Position numbers and translations under genes: made by a program. Under the pieces are notes generated by a model. The model was given only the letters and a program-made list of their open reading frames with translations. It was not told the origin of the DNA and did no database searches. DNA of 64,000 nt, taken from assembly GCA_964020975.1 (NCBI GenBank), contig OZ026619.1, positions 96,084,804 to 96,148,803 of the forward strand, given 5' to 3'. Shown one piece after another: positions 57,666 to 64,000 of the stretch (position 1 is the stretch's first letter; every line of letters starts with the position of its first letter). Source of the stretch: Hermodice carunculata. Lineage: Eukaryota; Annelida; Polychaeta; Eunicida; Amphinomidae.

Positions 57666-60600
57666 ACCTCAGCTGACTTGTCAGTCAGCTGAGGTTTTTT
57701 GAGGGTTCGTCGTCCGTCCGTCCGTCCGTCGTCCACAATTCACATTTTCGACTTCTTCTCAAAAACCGTCTGCCAGATTCAATTCAAACTTGGTGGAAAT
57801 GTGCCTTGGGTGGGTCTCTACCAAGTTTGTTCAAATGGTCAGGGTCCAGTGATTTTTGGATTTTTTATGAATTTTTTGGTTCTTTTTTGGGTAAATCTTA
57901 AAAAATCTTCTTCTCCGAAACCGCTCACCCAATTGCTTTGATATCACACAGGAACACTCCCTGGGACTTCTAGTTCTTAATTTGTTCACCAGGTGGCGCT
58001 GCAATTTTTTCCTAATTTTTTATGAATTTTTGTGTGTTCTAGCTATTTTCGACTTCTTCTCCAGAACCGTCACTCAGATTAAGCTGAAACATGGTGGATA
58101 TGTTCCTTGTAGAAGGGTCAAACAAAGTTGTTCACTATGTGGGAATGCTGCTGATTCCTGATTTTTAACGATTTTTTACCTCAGCTGACTTGTCAGTCAG
58201 CTGAGGTTTTTTGAGGGTCCGTCGTCCGTTCGTCGTCCACAATTCACATTTTCGACTTCTTCTCAAAATCCGTCCGCCAGATTCACTTTAAACTTGGTGG
58301 AGATGTGCCTTGGGTGGGTCTCTACCAAGTTTGTTCAATTGGTCTCGGTCCAGTGATTTTTGGATTTTGAATGAATTTTTTTGTTCTTTTTTGGGTAAAT
58401 CTTAAAAAATCTTCTTCTCCAAAACCGCTTACCCAATTGCTTTGATATCACACAGGAACACTCCCTGGGACTCCTAGTTCTTAATCTGTGCACCAGGTGG
58501 TGCTGCGATTTTTTCCTAATTCTTTATGAATTTTTGTGTGTTATAGCTATTTTCGACTTCTTCTCCAGAACCGTTACTCAGATTAAGCTGAAACATGGTG
58601 GATATGTTCCTTGTAGAAGGGTCAAACAGAGTTGTCCACTATGTGGGAATGCTGCGGGTTCCGGATTTTTAACGATTTTTTCAGTTCGGGTACTTGTCGG
58701 TCAATGCAGCTTTCCTATTGATTACTATGGAAGTCAATGGGCATTCTAATGCTAATTCACATTTTCGACTTCTTCTCCAAAACCGTCATCCAGATTGACT
58801 TCAAACTTGGTGGGGATACACCTTGAGTGGATCTCTACCAAGTTGTTCAAATGGTCACGCTCCATTGATTTTTTAATTTTTTTTTAATGCACCTTTACTA
58901 TTGATTACCATGTAAGTCAATGGGCATTCTAATGCTAATTTACATTTTCGACTTCTTCTCCAAAACCATCTTCCAGATTTGCTTCAAACTTGGTGGCAAT
59001 GTACCTTGGGTGGGTGTCTACCAGGTTTGTTCCAATGGTCATGTTCCAATGAATTTGGATTTTTTCATGATTTTTTTTCAAAAATCTCTACAAAAGTTTT
59101 AATGGGAAAGTTTAACATGGGAATTTCTTGTAATGGTCATAACTTTAATAATATTGACCAGATTTACTTCAAACTTGGTGGGGATGTGCCTTGGGTGGAT
59201 CTCTATCAAGTGTGTACAAATGGTCATGCTCTATTGATTTTTGGATTTTTTATGAATTTGTTTGTTCTTTTTTGGGGCAAACCTTCAAAATTCTTCTCCT
59301 CTGAAACCGCTCACCCAATTGCTTGGATATCGTTCATAGACACTCCCGGGGACACCTACTTCCCAATTTGTGCACCAGGTGGCGCTGCAATTTTTTTATG
59401 AATTTTTTGTATGGTTTTGCTATTTTTCACTTGTTTTCAGAACTGTCCCTCAGATTAAGCTGAAATGTGATGGATATGTTGTTGTGGAAGGGTCAAACAG
59501 TTGTTTAGTAGGTGGCACTGCTTTGGATTCCTGATTTTTAAGGATTTTCAATTACGGTACTTACCAGTCAGTGGAGCTTTCCTATTGATTACTATGTAAG
59601 TCAATGGGCATTCTAATGCTAATTCACAGGACAACTGACACGAAATTTACTGTTTATTTGATAACTTGAGATCTGTTTTGAGTTAGCTACACATGTTAAT
59701 TATTCTGTATGAAGGTCATGCTGAGACAGTACATGAATGACCTTGACCTCGCTTGTGGGGTCACAGTGCAACATACATGAATTTTACTCTTCATTATAAC
59801 TTGAGAACTACTTGAACTTTGATGTTGTACATGTAAGTGTTCTTCTATAAAGGTCAGACTTACTCAGAACATGGTATCCTTGATCCTTTCCCAAGTTCAT
59901 AGAGCTGCAAGTGTGATGAATGTCAAGATCAGCTGAGGCACGGGCTGTTCACACAGCCCTCTTGTTCAATTCGGGTACTTGTCGGTCAATGCAGCTTTCC
60001 TATTGATTACTATGGTAGTCAATGGGTATTCTAATGCTAATTCACATTTTCTACTTCTTCTCCAAAACCATCATCCAGATTAACTTCAAACTTGGTGGCA
60101 ATGTACCTTGGGTGAGCTTCTACCAATTTTGTACAAAAGTTCATGCTCCAGTGATTTTAGGATTTTTAATGAATTTTTTTGTTCTTTTTTTTTGGACAAA
60201 TCTTAAAAAATCTTCTTCTCCCAAACTGCGTACCCAATTGCTTTGATATCATACATAGACACTCCCGGGGACACCTAGTTCCCAATTTGTTCACCAGGTG
60301 GTGCTGCAATTTTTTTAATGAATTTTTTGTATGGTTTTGCTATTTTTCACTTGTTGTCAGAACGGTCCCTCAGATTAAGCTGAAATGTGATGGATATGTT
60401 GTTGTGGAAGGGTCAAACAGTTGTTTACTAGGTGGCACTGCTTTGGATTCCTGATTTTTAAGGATTTTCAATTCGGGTACTTATCGTTCAATGCAGCTTT
60501 CCTATTGATTACTATGTAAGTCAATGGGCATTCTAATGCTAATTCACAGGACAACTGACACGAAATTTACTGTTTACTTGATAACTTGAGATCTGTTTTG

Positions 60601-60886
60601 AGTTAGCTCCACATGTTAATTATTCTATATGAAGGTCATGCTGAGACAGTACATGAATGACCTTGACCTCGTTTGTGGGGTCACAGTGCAACATACATGA
60701 ATTTTACTCTTCATTATAACTTGAGAACTACTTGAACTTTGATGTTGCACATGTAAGTGTTCTTCTATAAAGTTCAGACTTACTCAGAAAATGGTGTCCT
60801 TGATCCTTTCCCAAGTTCATAGAGCTGCAAGTGTGATGAATGTCAAGATCAGCTGAGGCACGGGCTGTTCACACAGCCCTCTTGTT
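57666..60886 (+). mobile_element. Nested family A element E2 (3221 bp with its own insertion)
   Basis: Starts ACCTCAGCTGACTTGTCAGT after GGATTTTT and ends ACAGCCCTCTTGTT before AATGAATTTTTTTG. The uninterrupted form GGATTTTTAATGAATTT occurs at about 61646. It contains E3. Confidence 0.85.
58178..59966 (+). mobile_element. Nested family A element E3 (1789 bp), inside E2
   Basis: Starts ACCTCAGCTGAC after AACGATTTTTT and ends CAGCCCTCTTGTT before CAATTCGGGTAC. The uninterrupted AACGATTTTTTCAATTC occurs at about 61950. Complete head and tail. Confidence 0.85.
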
Positions 60887-61414
60887 AATGAATTTTTTTG
60901 TTCTTTTTTGGGCAAATCTTAAAAAATCTTCTTCTCTGAAACCGCTCACCCAATTACTTTGATATGACACAGAAACACTCCCTGGGACACCTAGTTCTTA
61001 ATTTGTTCACCAGGTGGCGCTGCAATTTTTTTCTAATTTTTTATGAATTTTTGTGTGTTATAGCTATTTTTCGACTTCTTCTCCAGAACTGTTACTCAGA
61101 GTAAGCTAAAACATGTTGGATATGTTCCTTGTAGAAAGGTCAAACAAAGTTGTTCACTATGTGGGAATGCTGCAGATTCCTGATTTTTAACGATTTTTTT
61201 CCATTCGGGTACTTATCGGTCAATGCAGCTTTCCTATTGTTTACTATGGAAGTCAATGAGCATTCTAATGCTCATTCACATTTTCGACTTCTTCTCCGAA
61301 ACCATCAGCCAGATCCACTTCAAACTTGGTGGGGATGTGCCTTGGGTAGGTGTCTACCAAGTTTGTTCAAATGGTCACGATCCATTGATTTTTGGATTTT
61401 TTTTATGAATTTTT

Positions 61415-62579
61415 ACCTCAGCTGACTTGTCAGTCAGCTGAGGTTTTTTGAGGGTCTGTCGTCCGTCTGTCTGTCCGTCCGTCCGTCCGTCGTCCGTCCG
61501 TCCGTCCGTCTGTCGTCCACAATTCACATTTTCGACTTCTTCTCAAAAACCGTCAGCCAGATTCACTTCAAACATGGTGGAGATGTGCCTTAGGTGAGTC
61601 TCTATCAAGTTTGTTCAAGTGGTCACGGTCCAGTGATTTTTGGATTTTTAATGAATTTTTTTGTTCTTTTTTGGGTAAATCTTAAAAAATCTTCTTCTCC
61701 GAAACCACGCACCCAATTGCTTTGATATTGTACAGGAACACTCTCTGGGACTCCTAGTTCTTAATTTGTTCACTTGGTGGCGCTGCAATTTTTTCCTAAT
61801 TTTTTATGAATTTTTGTGTGTTATAGCTATTTTCGACTTCTTCTCCAGAACCGTCACTCAGATTAAGCTGAAACATTGTGGATATGTTCCTTGTAGAAGG
61901 GTCAAACAAAGTTGTTCACTTTGTGGGAATGCTGCGGATTCCTGATTTTTAACGATTTTTTCAATTCTGGTACTTGTCGGTCAATGCAGCTTTCCTATTG
62001 ATTACTATGGAAGTCAATGAGCATTCTAATGCTAATTCACATTTTCGACTTCTTCTCCAAAACCATCATCCAGATTAACTTCAAACTTGGTGGCAATGTA
62101 CCTTGGGTGGCTTTCTACCAATTTTGTTCAAACGTTTATGCTCCAGTGATTTTTGATTTTTAATTAATTTTTTTGTTCTTTTTTTTGGACAAATCTTAAA
62201 AAATCTTGTAAGTCAATGGGCATTCTAATGCTAATTCACAGGACAACTGACATGAAATTTACTGTTTACTTGATAACTTTGAGATCTGTTTTGAGTTTGC
62301 TACACATGTTAATTATTCTGTATGAAGGCCATGCTGAGACAGTACATGAATGACCTTGACCTCGTTTGTGGGGTCACAGTGCAACATACATGAATTTTAC
62401 TCTTCATTATAACTTGAGAACTACTTGAACTTTGATGTTGCACATGTAAGTGTTCTTCTATAAAGGTCAGACTTACTCAGAACATGGTGTCCTTGATCCT
62501 TTCCCAAGTTCCTAGAGCTGCAAGTGTGATGAATGTCAAGATCAGCTGAGGCACGGGCTGTTCACACAGCCCTCTTGTT
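61415..62579 (+). mobile_element. Nested family A element E4 (1165 bp)
   Basis: Starts ACCTCAGCTGAC after ATGAATTTTT and ends CCCTCTTGTT before TTGTTCTTTTTTGG. Removal gives GAATTTTTTTGTTC, the form of intact copies. An internal deletion joins AAAAAATCTTG to TAAGTCAATGGGC near 62209. Confidence 0.85.
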
Positions 62580-64000
62580 TTGTTCTTTTTTGGGCAAATC
62601 TTAAAAAATCTTCTTCTCTGAAACCGCTCACCCAATTACTTTGATATCACACAGAAACACTCCCTGGGACACCTAGTTCTTAATTTGTTCACCAGGTGGC
62701 GCTGCAATTTTTTTCTATTTTTTTTATGAATTTTTGTGTGTTATAGCTATTTTCGACTTCTTCTCCAGAACTGTTACTCAGATTAAGCTAAAACATGTTG
62801 GATATGTTCCTTGTAGAAGGGTCAAACAAAGTTGTTCACTATGTGGGAATGCTGCAGATTCCTGATTTTTAACGATTTTTTCCATTCGGGTACTTATCGG
62901 TCAATGCAGCTTTCCTATTGTTTACTATGGAAGTCAATGAGCATTCTAATGCTAATTCACATTTTCGACTTCTTCGCCAAAACCGTCATCCAGATTAACT
63001 TCAAACTTGGTGGGGATGTACCTTGGGTGGGTGTCTACCAGGTTTGTTCAAATGGTCATGTTCCAGTGATTTTTGGATTTTTAATGAATTTTTTTGTTCT
63101 TTTTTTGGGCAAATCTTAAAAAATCTTTTTCTCTGAAAGCGCTTACTCAATCACTCTGATATCACATGCAAAGACACCTAGGGACTCCGTGTTCTTAATT
63201 TGATGACCAGGTGGCGCTGCAATTTTTTACTATTTTTTTATGAATTTTTGTGTGTTTTAGCTATTTTCGACTTCTTCTCCAGAACCGTTACTCAGATTAG
63301 GCTGAAACATGGTGGATATGTTCCTTGTAGAAGGGTCAAACAAAGTTGTTCACTATGTGGGAATGCTGCAGATTCCTGATTTTTAATGACTTTTTCAATT
63401 CGGGTACTTATCGGTCAATGCAGCTTTCCTATTGATTACTATGGAAGTCAATGAGCATTCTAATGCTAATTCACATTTTCGACTTCTTCTCCAAAACCGT
63501 CATCCAGATTAACTTCAAACTTGGTGGGGATGTACCTTGGGTGGGTGTCTACCAAGTTTGTTCCCATGGTCATGTTCCAATGAATTTTGTTTTTTTTTTA
63601 TGATTTTTTTTTCAAAAATCTTTACAAAAGTTTTAATAGGAAAGTTTTAACATGGGAATTTCTTGTAATGGTTATAACTAAAATACTTTTGGCCAGATTT
63701 AAGTCAAACTTGGTAGGGATGTGCCTTGGGTGGAACTCTACCAAGTTTGTTCAAATGGTCACGCTCTATTGATTTTGGAATTTTTATGAATTTTTTTTTT
63801 GGGGGGGGGGGGCAAACCTTAAAAACTCTTCACCTCTGAAACTGCTCGCCCAGTTGCTTTGATATCGTTCATAGACACTCCCAGGGATGCATAGTTCCCA
63901 ATTTGTTCACCAGGTGGCACTGCAATGTTTTCTAATTTTTTTTTTTTTTTCATGAATTTTTTATATGGTTTTGTTATTTTTCACTTGTTCTCAGAACCGT

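Larger units (their letters stand above)
57451..64000 (+). mobile_element. Outer family A HINE-like element, interrupted, runs off the window
   Basis: Begins AGCTCAGCTGACTTGTCAGT, then CAGCTGAGCTTAT and (CCGT)n. Its own sequence is 57451-57665, 60887-61414 and 62580 onward. It is interrupted by two complete family A elements. No 3' TCTTGTT end is reached before 64000. Modules of CGACTTCTTCTCCAAAACCG and CAGATTAACTTCAAACTTGG recur every 150-300 bp. Confidence 0.75.

Noticed and set aside
57529-64000. Many frames with VPWVGVYQVCSNGHVP
   Set aside because: Translations of family A modules; they differ only as the DNA repeat does and contain no start or domain evidence.

Overview
This is eukaryotic, AT-rich, intron-rich and heavily repeat-laden DNA. 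The absence of operons, the GT-AG introns of 0.6-12 kb, hairpin-headed GTCCGTC-rich repeats, a DIRS-type element and several LINE remnants point to a marine invertebrate. A mollusc or similar lophotrochozoan is my best guess, but the sequence alone does not prove it. Only two host protein-coding genes can be supported, both on the + strand.

Gene 1 (4450-27170) is a complete nine-exon PP2C/PPM metal-dependent Ser/Thr phosphatase of the C. elegans ppm-2 (T23F11.1) type. It has 321 codons, all splice phases agree, and every metal-binding motif is present. Its first exon lies in a frame masked by a longer overlapping reading frame and begins MGQTLSEP, a likely N-myristoylation site. Intron 1 (12 kb) holds a hAT-like element, several tandem arrays and a 145-bp satellite.

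Gene 2 starts at 48167. It is the first exon (164 codons) of an animal lipoxygenase-type gene: an MGACC start, a complete PLAT domain and the linker into the lipoxygenase domain. A candidate second exon lies at 56188-56292. The catalytic exons are not seen and presumably lie beyond the window. The promoter region carries a DR1-type nuclear-receptor site and a TATA box framed by an inverted ACCGGAACT repeat.

The rest is mobile and repetitive DNA. 1-1140: repeat family B 3' end and a palindromic 50-bp minisatellite. 2233-3214: an inverted-repeat element full of ACGCGT and CCAAT motifs. 27.2-33.5 kb: old repeat fragments, a (TCC)n tract and a 712-bp element with long inverted ends. 34159-34606: a very young TRIM-like element whose terminal repeats each contain a 76-nt tRNA-like sequence. 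35.1-39.4 kb: a broken DIRS-like element sitting inside a family B repeat. 39.95-42.4 kb and 43.5-46.1 kb: two LINE remnants. 57.4-64 kb: nested family A repeats.

The most notable result is that three otherwise unrelated repeat families (A, B, C) share one architecture: a 5' terminal hairpin, an inverted copy of the 5' end just before a 3' hairpin, and a short TCTTGTT- or TCTGTT-type end. Family A has four intact insertions, each removable exactly, with no target duplication and always in T runs. This matches non-autonomous Helentron-type elements (HINEs). Two LINE reverse transcriptases carry altered YADD catalytic boxes.
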